Assembly: GCF_945952435.1 (NCBI RefSeq) | Contig: NZ_CAMFHZ010000016.1 | Location: 22,159 to 86,158 of the forward strand | Direction of reading: 5' to 3' | DNA from: an uncultured Microbacterium sp. | Lineage (GTDB): Bacteria > Actinomycetota > Actinomycetes > Actinomycetales > Microbacteriaceae | DNA: 64,000 bases | Shown here: positions 34,931 through 43,406 of the stretch, piece after piece | How positions within the stretch are numbered: position 1 is the first letter of the stretch | How the letters are laid out: each line of letters opens with the position of its first letter | The notes under the pieces: model-generated | Told to the model about the DNA's origin: nothing | The model's database searches: none | The model's input: only the letters and a program-made list of their open reading frames with translations | Made by a program: the position numbers and the translations under genes

Positions 34931-35895
34931 CGCTGTGCTCCGTTCTCGTGGCTGTCGGGGTCTTCCGTGTTCTCCGGCTGCACCGGGTCGCCGTCCGGAG
35001 CGGGGGACGTGTCGTCTCGTTCCGGCGGTGCCGGGGGGCGTCCGAGGTCCCTGGTGGTTGTAGTGTCCTCGGCGGACGGGGCTTGTTCGGCGCCCGGGGC
35101 TTGGTCGACGTCTGCCGGGGCATCTTCGACGTCTGCCGGAGACGGGGGGTCCGCCGGGGCTTCTTCGACGTCCGCCGGGGCCGGGACATCCACCGGGACC
35201 GGGGCGTCCGCCGGGGCCGGGGCGTCGAGGAGTTCGACGGTGACGTCCGCGAGGGGGCGCACCGGGAGGGTCGCGTTCGAGGGGTAGTCGGTGCGCAGGC
35301 TCTCGGGCAGCTGCTCGATGACGGCAGCCGCGGATCCGCCCACGATCACGAGCACGGCGAAGCCGCGCTCGGCGAACTCCGTCGCGATCCGCCACCAGCC
35401 CTCGGGGCGCCCGCCGTGCCGGTCCGGGGAGACGAGCACGAAGCCCTCGACGTCGTCGCGCAGCACCGCGAGCTCCGCCATGACCCGCACCCGCACCGAC
35501 GGTTTGATGGTGCCGATGGGGCGCCCGGCCAGATCGCCGTATCCGAGGTCGTCCAACCACCGTCGTGCGTGGATCGGCGAGGCGGGCAGGCCGGCGAACA
35601 TGAGCTCTTCGCCGACGACCCCGGCCAGAGTGACGCCCGGGTGGGGATCGCTCACCTCGGGGGCGTCGACCAGGGCCGTACGGCGACGCAGCTCCCTGGG
35701 GTTGCGCGCGCCGTCGATCGTCACGTATCCCGTATCGGGCCGCATCCGTCCGGTGGCGATGAGTCCGAGCACGGTGGGGCGCATCTCGGTCTCCGCCAGC
35801 ACGAAGCGCGCATGACCCGTCTCGATCTCCAGGGAGGTCGTCGGGAGCACCTGCCCGTGCTTGCCCTTGCTGACCTCGTGCAGTGCGATCCTCAT
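34927..35895 (-). CDS. ABC-ATPase-like protein lacking catalytic motifs
   Basis: The 322-residue protein follows the order of an ABC nucleotide-binding domain for about 220 residues: the stretch VLGLIATGRMRPDTGYVTIDG matches the segment after Walker A, and IGTIKPSVRVRVMAELAVLRDD matches the signature helix. Yet Walker A is AETEMRPTV (no GxxGxGKS/T), the signature lacks LSGGQ, Walker B is FVLVSPD (no DE), and the H-loop histidine is absent. It is therefore probably unable to hydrolyse ATP. The last 90 residues are Pro/Ala/Asp-rich with PADV repeats. It is coupled to tetR and yhgE by ATGA overlaps, suggesting a non-catalytic partner of the YhgE protein. Confidence 0.75.
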   Translation of the reverse strand: MRIALHEVSKGKHGQVLPTTSLEIETGHARFVLAETEMRPTVLGLIATGRMRPDTGYVTIDGARNPRELRRRTALVDAPEVSDPHPGVTLAGVVGEELMFAGLPASPIHARRWLDDLGYGDLAGRPIGTIKPSVRVRVMAELAVLRDDVEGFVLVSPDRHGGRPEGWWRIATEFAERGFAVLVIVGGSAAAVIEQLPESLRTDYPSNATLPVRPLADVTVELLDAPAPADAPVPVDVPAPADVEEAPADPPSPADVEDAPADVDQAPGAEQAPSAEDTTTTRDLGRPPAPPERDDTSPAPDGDPVQPENTEDPDSHENGAQR

Positions 35896-36560
35896 GCGCG
35901 GTCCTCCTCGGCGGGAATCGAGGCCAGCGTATCTGCCGGCATCAGCGCGACGAGCTCCGGGTGGGAGACCAGCAGGGCGTCGACCTCGCGCCAGCCGAGA
36001 CCCGCGATCCCGAGCACGGCGCGCACCGCGACGCCCGCGGCGACGGGGGAGGAGGCGTCGGTGCGGGTGACGACCATGCGCGCGCTCTCCTCGATGAGTC
36101 GGCTGAGCGTCGCGACGGACATGTCGCCGCGCAGCTCGCCGGACTCCTGTCCGCGGCGGACGATGCGGGCGAGCACCCGGCGCAGCGGTGCCAGTGCGGC
36201 GGCGGTCTCCTCGACATGGGCTTCGTCGAGGGCGATCGCGGCGGCCACCTGCACCAGCGCCGCCTCGTGCCAGAGGCGCGCCGTGAGGCGGGTGAGTGCG
36301 ACGCGGCTGTCCTTGTCGACAATCCCCTCCGCGATCGCGTTGAACCGCTGGGCGCCGCTTGCGATGAGCTCGCGGACGAGGGCTGCACGGTCGTCGAAGT
36401 GCCCGTAGAGGGCACGACGGCTGAGGCCCGCGGCGCGGGCGATCTGATCGACGGAGGCGTGCGGGTCGGTCGCGAGCGCGCGCGATGCGGCGACGAGGAT
36501 CCCGGCGCGGTTCGCACTCGCGTCGCGCCGCTGCCGTCGGACGGGGGAAGGAACGGTCAC
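35892..36560 (-). CDS. TetR-family regulator
   Basis: This 222-residue regulator has a TetR HTH (ANRAGILVAASRALATDPHA, then LSRRALYGHFDDRAALV) and a helical ligand domain. It starts with GTG at 36560, and a TACACT -10-like element ends 6 nt before it, so the mRNA is probably leaderless. It heads the minus-strand operon with the pseudo-ATPase and YhgE genes and is divergent from the serine hydrolase gene, so it may control both. Confidence 0.88.
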   Translation of the reverse strand: MTVPSPVRRQRRDASANRAGILVAASRALATDPHASVDQIARAAGLSRRALYGHFDDRAALVRELIASGAQRFNAIAEGIVDKDSRVALTRLTARLWHEAALVQVAAAIALDEAHVEETAAALAPLRRVLARIVRRGQESGELRGDMSVATLSRLIEESARMVVTRTDASSPVAAGVAVRAVLGIAGLGWREVDALLVSHPELVALMPADTLASIPAEEDRA

Positions 36561-36566
36561 GGATCC

Positions 36567-36572
36567 AGTGTA
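36567..36572 (-). promoter_or_regulatory. -10 element of the leaderless tetR operon
   Basis: TACACT on the minus strand, 6 nt before the GTG. The palindrome TGTGCACA and a nearby TTGCAC half-site lie just upstream (36580-36600) and may be the TetR operator. Confidence 0.5.
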
Positions 36573-36638
36573 CGCCGATTGTGCACATTGGTGTGCAAGT
36601 TATGCGTCGGTCCCGGAACGCCGCCGCGCCGTGTCTCG

Positions 36639-36644
36639 TAGAGT
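36639..36644 (+). promoter_or_regulatory. -10 element for the leader ORF and serine hydrolase
   Basis: TAGAGT ends 6 nt before the ATG at 36651, the same spacing seen at the lacI and tetR genes, implying transcription starts at or next to the ATG. Confidence 0.5.
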
Positions 36645-36650
36645 CGTCGG

Positions 36651-36713
36651 ATGGCCCTGTCCCCTTCCGCGCGACGCCCCCTGACCCCTCCGGCGTCGGG
36701 GAACCTCTGGTGA
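36651..36713 (+). CDS. Possible 20-residue leaderless upstream ORF
   Basis: An ATG stands exactly where a leaderless transcript from TAGAGT should begin. It opens a 20-codon frame (MALSPSARRP...) whose TGA overlaps the GTG of the serine hydrolase as GTGA. The hydrolase frame itself has only a weak GGGGA ribosome-binding site, so reinitiation after this ORF may drive it. The peptide has no recognisable domain or obvious codon run. Its translation is inferred from spacing only. Confidence 0.4.
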   Translation: MALSPSARRPLTPPASGNLW

Positions 36714-37750
36714 CCGTGCTCGCGCGCGCCCTGTCCGATCTGCTCTCCGCTGGGGCGCGGGAGGGGTTGTTCACGGCGGGCGCCGCCGGCATTCGCATTC
36801 GCGGAGAACGTGCGCTCGCCGTCGTCGGTCGTCACGGGCTCGACGACCCGACGCCCACGACGACGAGCAGCCTCTTCGATCTCGCCTCGATGTCGAAGGC
36901 CTATACGTCCGCGGCGATCCTGCGTCTCGTGGACGATGGGCTGATCGATCCGGAGGCACCGGTCGCCGAGATCCTTCCCGTGGGATCCGGTCCCGACCAT
37001 GCGCGCATCACGCTGCGACACCTCCTCACCCACGCGGCCGGCTTCCCCGCCAAGCAGCTGCTCTGGAAGGACAGGAGCCTCGGCGCCGAGGAGCTGCGGG
37101 ACCGGGTCAGGAGGACGCGGCTGGAGAGCGCCCCCGGGGCGCTGTTCCGCTATTCGTGCGTCGGGTTCATCGCGGCCGGGGCGGTCGCCGAGACCCTTAC
37201 CGGTCGGCCGCTGCCCGAGCTCGTGCGCACTCTCGTGACCGAACCCCTCGGACTCACGCGCACGGGATACGGTCCGGTCGATTCCGGAGAGGCGGTCGCG
37301 ACGGAGGACGAGACGTATGCCGGGCGCGGCATGGTCCAGGGATCGGTGCACGACGAACTCGCCTGGGCGCTGGGCGGTCGCGTCGGCAACGCGGGGATCT
37401 TCGCCCCCATCGACGAGGCGCTCGCGTTCGCCGAGAGCTTTCTCGACGATCGGCTTCTGGGTGCGCGAGGCTGGCGGCTCGCGACGACGCCGGCGCCCTC
37501 CCCGAACGTCCCGGGTCCTTTCGCGCACTCGTTCGGACTGCGGATCTCGGATCCGGGGTTCCTCGGCGACGTCTCGGCGATCGGCCACACGGGCTTCACC
37601 GGCACGATGTTCTGGGTGCAACCGGAGCATCAGGTCGCCGTCACGCTCCTCACGAACCGCGTCCATCCGCGCCGTGCGGGCGTCGACCTCGGACCGTTCC
37701 GGAGACGGTTCTCCGAGGCGGTGGCGAGGCTCGCGGACGCCGTCGCCTGA
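36710..37750 (+). CDS. Serine hydrolase, beta-lactamase class C/esterase family
   Basis: This 346-residue protein is a penicillin-binding-protein-like serine hydrolase. The active-site SxxK is SMSK (S60, K63), the second motif is RYSCVGF (YSC where class C enzymes have YxN) and the third is GHTG. No signal peptide is visible, so it is likely cytoplasmic and more probably an esterase or peptidase than a resistance enzyme. The frame is open to 36485, but the family begins near residue 10 of the GTG-36710 form and the promoter lies between. Confidence 0.82.
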   Translation: MTVLARALSDLLSAGAREGLFTAGAAGIRIRGERALAVVGRHGLDDPTPTTTSSLFDLASMSKAYTSAAILRLVDDGLIDPEAPVAEILPVGSGPDHARITLRHLLTHAAGFPAKQLLWKDRSLGAEELRDRVRRTRLESAPGALFRYSCVGFIAAGAVAETLTGRPLPELVRTLVTEPLGLTRTGYGPVDSGEAVATEDETYAGRGMVQGSVHDELAWALGGRVGNAGIFAPIDEALAFAESFLDDRLLGARGWRLATTPAPSPNVPGPFAHSFGLRISDPGFLGDVSAIGHTGFTGTMFWVQPEHQVAVTLLTNRVHPRRAGVDLGPFRRRFSEAVARLADAVA

Positions 37751-37772
37751 GCGCCGCATCGCCCGGGGGCAC

Positions 37773-37934
37773 TCAGGCGTCGAGGAGCCGGAACGCCTCG
37801 ACGACGGCGCCCGCGCCGGAGGCGCTGAGCGCCTGGGAGACCGCGGACTGACTGATGCCCTCGGCGCGTGCGAGGTCACGCTGCGCGCGGTCGAGGCAGC
37901 GGCCGTAGGCGAGGCGTCGGGTCCGGCCGTTCAT
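37773..37934 (-). pseudogene. Short HTH fragment downstream of argG
   Basis: A 53-codon frame encodes DLARAEGISQSAVSQALSASGA, which looks like a helix-turn-helix followed by a short C-terminal helix. It resembles the end of SatD-like or similar DNA-binding proteins but has no N-terminal domain. I read it as the 3' remnant of a regulator gene; a true tiny DNA-binding protein is possible. No convincing ribosome-binding site precedes the ATG at 37934. Confidence 0.4.
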
Positions 37935-38084
37935 CCCTGTGACGAGCCGGTCACGGGTGGACGAGCGCGATGTTGGCCTGCCGGGCCGTCGTGTACGCGG
38001 TGGCGGGCGCCCCCCGTGCGCGGCCACCCAGGTGCGAGCCCCGGGGGGAGGGTCGATCAGCGGGTATCCGGATCCCCGTTCGGC

Positions 38085-39536
<1,452 letters not shown>

Positions 39537-39701
39537 CTAGTTGTCGGCACGGGGCGACCCGATTCCGGTGACGACTGCCTCGAGCGGCCGGGCGTCGAGC
39601 CCCCGGGCGCACGGGAGACCTATCCAAATGGCGGAGGGGAGGCCACCAAAGTCTCGACGAGTCGGGACGAATGGACGACGCGGCGGCCGTCGCCCGCTCC
39701 C

Positions 39702-39707
39702 TACGCT
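39702..39707 (+). promoter_or_regulatory. -10 element of the peptide-ABC cassette
   Basis: TACGCT lies 45 bp before the peptide gene ATG. An unusually strong AAAGGAGG ribosome-binding site follows at 39740-39747. The -35 is not clear. Confidence 0.45.
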
Positions 39708-39752
39708 GCAGACACAGCCCATCAGTGGGCTCGGAAACGAAAGGAGGATCGC

Positions 39753-40013
39753 ATGTCTGTGATCGAAGCGACAACGGCACTGCAGTACGGCATCGCCGGA
39801 GCGATGGAGGCGGGAGAGGAGCGGATCCGACGGCTGCTGTCCGTGCGCCGCGACAGCTTCGTCTGGATCATCGTCATCGCGATCGCCGTCGTCATCGCGC
39901 TGGGGCTCATGGCGGCGTGGTTCATCTACTGCCGCAACCAGGGCGGCTGGCCGGCGCTCGACATGCCGTCGTGGTCGTCGGGCGGCACCTGGAAGGTCTA
40001 TTGCGCCGCATAG
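39753..40013 (+). CDS. Small membrane peptide with Cys/Trp-rich C-terminal tail (cassette gene 1)
   Basis: This 86-residue protein is not recognised. It has an amphipathic N-terminal region (1-34) ending in a basic patch (RIRRLLSVRR), one strong transmembrane helix (about 35-59), and a 27-residue tail starting at C60 and ending C84-A-A, with W66, W74 and W80 and several Gly. Charge bias predicts N-in, C-out. The near-perfect AAAGGAGG implies high expression. It sits 25 bp before an ABC transporter ATPase gene. It could be an exported or membrane-displayed peptide, a bacteriocin-like precursor, or a small accessory subunit of the transporter. Confidence 0.72.
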   Translation: MSVIEATTALQYGIAGAMEAGEERIRRLLSVRRDSFVWIIVIAIAVVIALGLMAAWFIYCRNQGGWPALDMPSWSSGGTWKVYCAA

Positions 40014-40022
40014 GCGTGGGAC

Positions 40023-40031
40023 GGGGGGGGG
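40023..40031 (+). repeat. G9 homopolymer in the ribosome-binding region
   Basis: Nine consecutive G lie 8 bp before the ABC ATPase start and form its Shine-Dalgarno region. Length changes here would alter the spacing and hence translation. Confidence 0.7.
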
Positions 40032-40038
40032 AGCGACG

Positions 40039-40878
40039 ATGTCGGAGACTGTGCTGAGTGCGCGCGCACTCACCAAGCGCTACGGCCCGCGCACGGTCCT
40101 CGACGACGTGTCGATCGAGGTGCGTCCGGGGTGCGTGCACGGCCTCCTCGGCCCGAACGGTTCCGGCAAGACCACCGCGTTGCACATCGTGACCGGTCTG
40201 ATCCGCCCCGACCGGGGCGATGTCCATGTCCTGGGCGTCGACGTCCAGGACAAGGCCAGTCGGAGAGGGGTCGGGTTCGCACCCGATGACCTGCCCCTCC
40301 CCGGTTCGCTCACCGGCTGGGAGCTCCTCCGCTTCCACGATGCGCTCCGCGGAAGGAACGACGCCGGTCGCGCGGGCGAGCTCGCCGAGATGCTGGGAAT
40401 CTCGGACGATCTCGACGGATCGGTCGCGGAGTACTCCCACGGGATGCAGCGCAAGCTGCAGCTCGTGGCGGCGGTCATGCACGAGCCGGGTCTGCTCGTG
40501 CTCGACGAGCCGTTCCGCGGTCTCGATCCGGACGCCGCCCGGGGCGTGCGGCGCCTGCTGCTCGCCTATGCGCGCGGAGGGCGCGGTGTGCTCGTCGCGA
40601 CCCACGACATGCTGCGGGCGGAGCGGGACTGCGACGAGGTGACCGTGCTCGACCACGGCTCCGTCGTGGCGTCTGGGGCGCCCGCCCGGCTCATCGCAGA
40701 CGTCGGCTCCTCTGCGACGCTCGAAGACGTGTTCCTGCAGGTGACGGGACGCATCGACGACGCGGACGCGCGCGCCGACCGCCTCGTGGGGATCTTCCGC
40801 CGGCCCCTCGCGGCGGAGGACCCCGCGAGCGCGGGGGAACCCGTCCGTACCACCCGAATCGAAAGGGGCGGCCCATGA
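40039..40878 (+). CDS. ABC transporter ATP-binding protein (cassette gene 2)
   Basis: This 279-residue nucleotide-binding subunit resembles the CcmA/BcrA type that pairs with ABC-2 membrane subunits. Walker A is GPNGSGKTT, the signature is YSHGMQRK (a variant of LSGGQ), Walker B is LLVLDEPFRGLDP and the H-loop is VATHD. A C-terminal extension of about 50 residues follows the core. The motifs are all present, so it should be active. Its stop overlaps the next gene (ATGA), tying it to the membrane components at 40875-42658. Confidence 0.93.
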   Translation: MSETVLSARALTKRYGPRTVLDDVSIEVRPGCVHGLLGPNGSGKTTALHIVTGLIRPDRGDVHVLGVDVQDKASRRGVGFAPDDLPLPGSLTGWELLRFHDALRGRNDAGRAGELAEMLGISDDLDGSVAEYSHGMQRKLQLVAAVMHEPGLLVLDEPFRGLDPDAARGVRRLLLAYARGGRGVLVATHDMLRAERDCDEVTVLDHGSVVASGAPARLIADVGSSATLEDVFLQVTGRIDDADARADRLVGIFRRPLAAEDPASAGEPVRTTRIERGGP

Positions 40879-41183
40879 CCGCTGGACTCAGGATCCTCCT
40901 GCACTGCTTCGCGGGGCTCGCGCTCGGGGTCTGCGTCGTGTTCCTCGCCGTAGCCGCCGCGCTGGTGACGTCCTTCAATACGGACGGCGACGTGGTGATC
41001 CCCGGCGTGATCCGGATCTGGCGCGCGACGGAGAACGGCGCGACGGCGTTGAACTTCGTGCCGTACCCGCTCGGGATGGGCGTCGCGGCACTGGGGGTGG
41101 CCGGGGTGTACGTCCTGATCGCAGTGCTGGCGGGAGGGCGCGCCCGTCGCGCGGCGGCGTCGCGCTCGGAGGCCCCGGGATGA
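40875..41183 (+). CDS. Small two-helix membrane protein (cassette gene 3)
   Basis: This 102-residue protein has two transmembrane helices (about 8-33 and 67-87) flanking a 30-residue loop (SFNTDGDVVIPGVIRIWRATENGA), probably extracytoplasmic, and a basic C-terminal tail. No family is recognised. It overlaps both neighbours by 4 bp, so it is co-translated with the ATPase and the large permease-like protein and may be a subunit of the transporter. Confidence 0.72.
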   Translation: MTAGLRILLHCFAGLALGVCVVFLAVAAALVTSFNTDGDVVIPGVIRIWRATENGATALNFVPYPLGMGVAALGVAGVYVLIAVLAGGRARRAAASRSEAPG

Positions 41184-42658
41184 GAGCGGTCGCGCGGATC
41201 GCTCTCACACTGTGGATCCGGGACGTCGCGCGGGTCCTCGGCACGCGGACGAGGATCGTCGCGCTCGGGGCGATCGTGTCCTTCGTGCTGCTGCTGTTGT
41301 TCGGTGTGGGGCTGGCACTGGTGGCGGGGGCGCAGTTGCGGGCGGAGATCTCCTCGGAGCTGCGCCTCTCCCTCGTGCGCACGTCGTTCGCCGCCGCGGG
41401 CATGACGGCGGGGCTCATCGCCGTCGTGCTGTGCCTCTCCGCGCCGCCGCGCACGGCGCTGCAGAACCTGCTCGACCTGCTCCCGGTCAGCCGCGCGCGA
41501 GCGCGCCTGGGTCAACTCGCTCCGGTGATGGGTGCAGGCTTCGTCTACAGCGCGGCCCTGACGAGCACCGCGGTGGTCGTCATCCTGAAGACCGCTCCGG
41601 GGCGGGGTGACGTCCTGCGCGGACTCACCTGCTACGTCCTCCTGCTGGTCTGCTTCCTCTGGGCCGCGATCGCCGCGTTCACGGCGCTCCACGCCGCGGC
41701 GATCGCCCTGCTGCGCGTGCCCGGTCCGTACGCGTCGGCCTTCGCCGGGGTGCTCTCCCTCGCCGGGGTGCTCGCCCTGACCACTCGGGACATCCTCGCC
41801 GTACGGCCCACGGCGTCCGACGCCGCCGGGCTGTGGGAGATCCTGCCTCCGCGGGTGTTCGCCCGCGCGGCCGCCGTTCCGCAAGTGTGGTCCTGTGCGG
41901 CGTCGGCGTTCTGGGTCGTCGCCGCGCTCGCCCTGCTGTGGCTGGTCTCGCGGCACCACGTCCCCGGTGCACCGAGAGCGGCGATCCGTCTGCTCACGGG
42001 GACCCGACCTCCGCGGCGGACGGCCTGGTGGGGACAGTTCTGGGCCGAGATCCTCATCGGCGCACGCACGCCCGCGTTCGTGGTCACGGTGCTCCTGCTC
42101 CCGGCCGGCATCGCCGCGGTGTGGGTGCTGGCCCACGCCGTGCCGGGCGCGGCGCTCATCGTGCCGACGCTCGCCGGCTCGCTCCCCGTGCTTCCCTTCC
42201 TGCTGGCCCTGCACGCGGTGGGACGAACGATCCGCTCGCGGTGGGTGACACGACTGGCCGCGGGCGAACACGCACCGCTGTTGTGGCCGCAGGCGCTCGC
42301 CGCGGCCATCCTCGGGGCCGCGCTCGGTGCGCCGGCGCTCGTCGCGGTGACCATCGGCGGGCTCGTCCCGTCGGCACAGGTGCCCGACATCGCCGTCCGC
42401 TGCCTTCTGGGGCTCACCGCCGCGCTCCTCTGCGGGGCGATCGTGCCGTATAGCGAGGAGCAGCCCCTCTCGGCGACCGCGGCGGGCCTCCTGCTCGCGC
42501 TCGTCTACATGTCGACGACGCTGGTCGCAGGGTGGATTGCGGCGGTGACCGCACCCGGCACGGACCGGGCACTCCTTCTCGCGGCGGTCACGGTGTTCTC
42601 CGGTCTCTACGTCCTGGTGGCCTCTCGCCAGCGGTTTGTGGAACCCGTCCGTGTATGA
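41180..42658 (+). CDS. Large polytopic membrane protein, probable ABC permease (cassette gene 4)
   Basis: This 492-residue protein has about 12 hydrophobic segments in two halves separated by a cytoplasmic stretch (HHVPGAPRAAIRLLTGTRPP). It matches no motif I can name, but the position after an ATPase, the amphipathic N-terminus before TM1 and the absence of a signal peptide fit an ABC-2-like exporter membrane subunit, with both halves in one chain. Its end overlaps the next gene. Confidence 0.75.
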   Translation: MRAVARIALTLWIRDVARVLGTRTRIVALGAIVSFVLLLLFGVGLALVAGAQLRAEISSELRLSLVRTSFAAAGMTAGLIAVVLCLSAPPRTALQNLLDLLPVSRARARLGQLAPVMGAGFVYSAALTSTAVVVILKTAPGRGDVLRGLTCYVLLLVCFLWAAIAAFTALHAAAIALLRVPGPYASAFAGVLSLAGVLALTTRDILAVRPTASDAAGLWEILPPRVFARAAAVPQVWSCAASAFWVVAALALLWLVSRHHVPGAPRAAIRLLTGTRPPRRTAWWGQFWAEILIGARTPAFVVTVLLLPAGIAAVWVLAHAVPGAALIVPTLAGSLPVLPFLLALHAVGRTIRSRWVTRLAAGEHAPLLWPQALAAAILGAALGAPALVAVTIGGLVPSAQVPDIAVRCLLGLTAALLCGAIVPYSEEQPLSATAAGLLLALVYMSTTLVAGWIAAVTAPGTDRALLLAAVTVFSGLYVLVASRQRFVEPVRV

Positions 42659-43325
42659 GATCCGCCGCGTCGTGCGGGCGGGGGTGCGCGAGACGGCGGA
42701 CGTCTTGGAGTGCCCGGAACTGGGGCTGCGGGTCGGGCGCGAGAGGCCGGAGGCGGTCGAGAACGGTCTCTGCAGCGAGGTGCTCATGCTGAGGCTCGGG
42801 CGGAGATCCTGGTCGCTGCCGCCGTGGTTCACCACGGGCGCGCGATCCCTTCCCCACGGCATCGGCCGGGCCTCCCTTGCCTGCCTGTGCCACTTCGGGT
42901 CGGGCATGGCGCTCCTGCTCGTCGTGTGCGGCGCGGTCGTGGCGGCCGGATCGGGACTGGGATCGCTCGCCCTCGTCGCGCTCGGAACGATCGGCCTCCT
43001 CCTGCTGAGCTCGATCCTCGTGCACGAGCTCGGTCTTGTCCTGCTGTACCGGATCCTGATGGGGCGCGAAGCACCCGCCGTGATGATCGTGCGCGGGGCG
43101 ACCTGCCGGGTGCTGCGACTGGCGGGTCGCCCGGCTGCGGACGTCGGCGTCGTCGTCGCCGGATCCGCCGCGCCGCTCTTTGTGGCTCTGCTGTGCTGGC
43201 CGTTCTACCCCGCTGCCCCGTCTGCGGTGCTGCTCGGCACCCTCGTTGCGATCGGTCATGTCGTGGGGCTCGCGGCGCCGTTCGGCGACGGCGCGACGCT
43301 GCGGGAGATCGCGCGCGGCCGCTGA
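42651..43325 (+). CDS. M50-peptidase-like membrane protein with degenerate HELGL motif (cassette gene 5)
   Basis: This 224-residue protein has a soluble N-terminal part of about 75 residues and about five transmembrane helices. VHELGLVLLYRIL (H125, E126) stands where site-2-protease-type M50 enzymes have HELGH, VGVVVAGSAAPL resembles the following GP-containing helix, and HVVGLAAPFGDG resembles the third-ligand NPxxDG region. The second zinc histidine is leucine, so it is probably not an active protease. I chose the GTG at 42651 (8-bp overlap with the permease gene); a TTG at 42636 is an alternative. Confidence 0.68.
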   Translation: MYEIRRVVRAGVRETADVLECPELGLRVGRERPEAVENGLCSEVLMLRLGRRSWSLPPWFTTGARSLPHGIGRASLACLCHFGSGMALLLVVCGAVVAAGSGLGSLALVALGTIGLLLLSSILVHELGLVLLYRILMGREAPAVMIVRGATCRVLRLAGRPAADVGVVVAGSAAPLFVALLCWPFYPAAPSAVLLGTLVAIGHVVGLAAPFGDGATLREIARGR

Positions 43326-43335
43326 GTCCGCGGAG

Positions 43336-43344
43336 TTATCCACA
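43336..43344 (+). promoter_or_regulatory. Consensus DnaA box
   Basis: TTATCCACA is a perfect match to the 9-mer DnaA box. It is single and lies 63 bp before the LuxR-type gene, so a role in replication initiation is unlikely; regulation or chance are both possible. Confidence 0.35.
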
Positions 43345-43365
43345 GGTTGCCGTCTATCGCGAAGG

Positions 43366-43384
43366 GTACAGAGAGCTGTACTGT
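43366..43384 (+). promoter_or_regulatory. Palindrome and -10 element before the LuxR-type gene
   Basis: GTACAG-AGAG-CTGTAC (43366-43381) is a perfect 6-bp inverted repeat that overlaps a -10-like TACTGT (43379-43384). It could be an autoregulatory site. Confidence 0.5.
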
Positions 43385-43406
43385 AGGCTGGGTCAGGGGT
43401 TCATTT

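Noticed and set aside
35040..35230. PADV-type repeats as a possible mobile or CRISPR-like repeat
   Set aside because: They are in-frame low-complexity protein repeats with no regular spacer, inside a coding tail.
33077..35287. 736-codon plus-strand frame opposite YhgE
   Set aside because: Antisense shadow of the LADG-repeat region, which gives long open frames in several phases.
36710..37750. Secreted beta-lactamase conferring resistance
   Set aside because: No signal peptide, and motif two is YSC; an intracellular esterase or peptidase is more likely.
43336..43344. Replication origin
   Set aside because: A single DnaA box with no cluster, no AT-rich unwinding region, and no dnaA or dnaN nearby.
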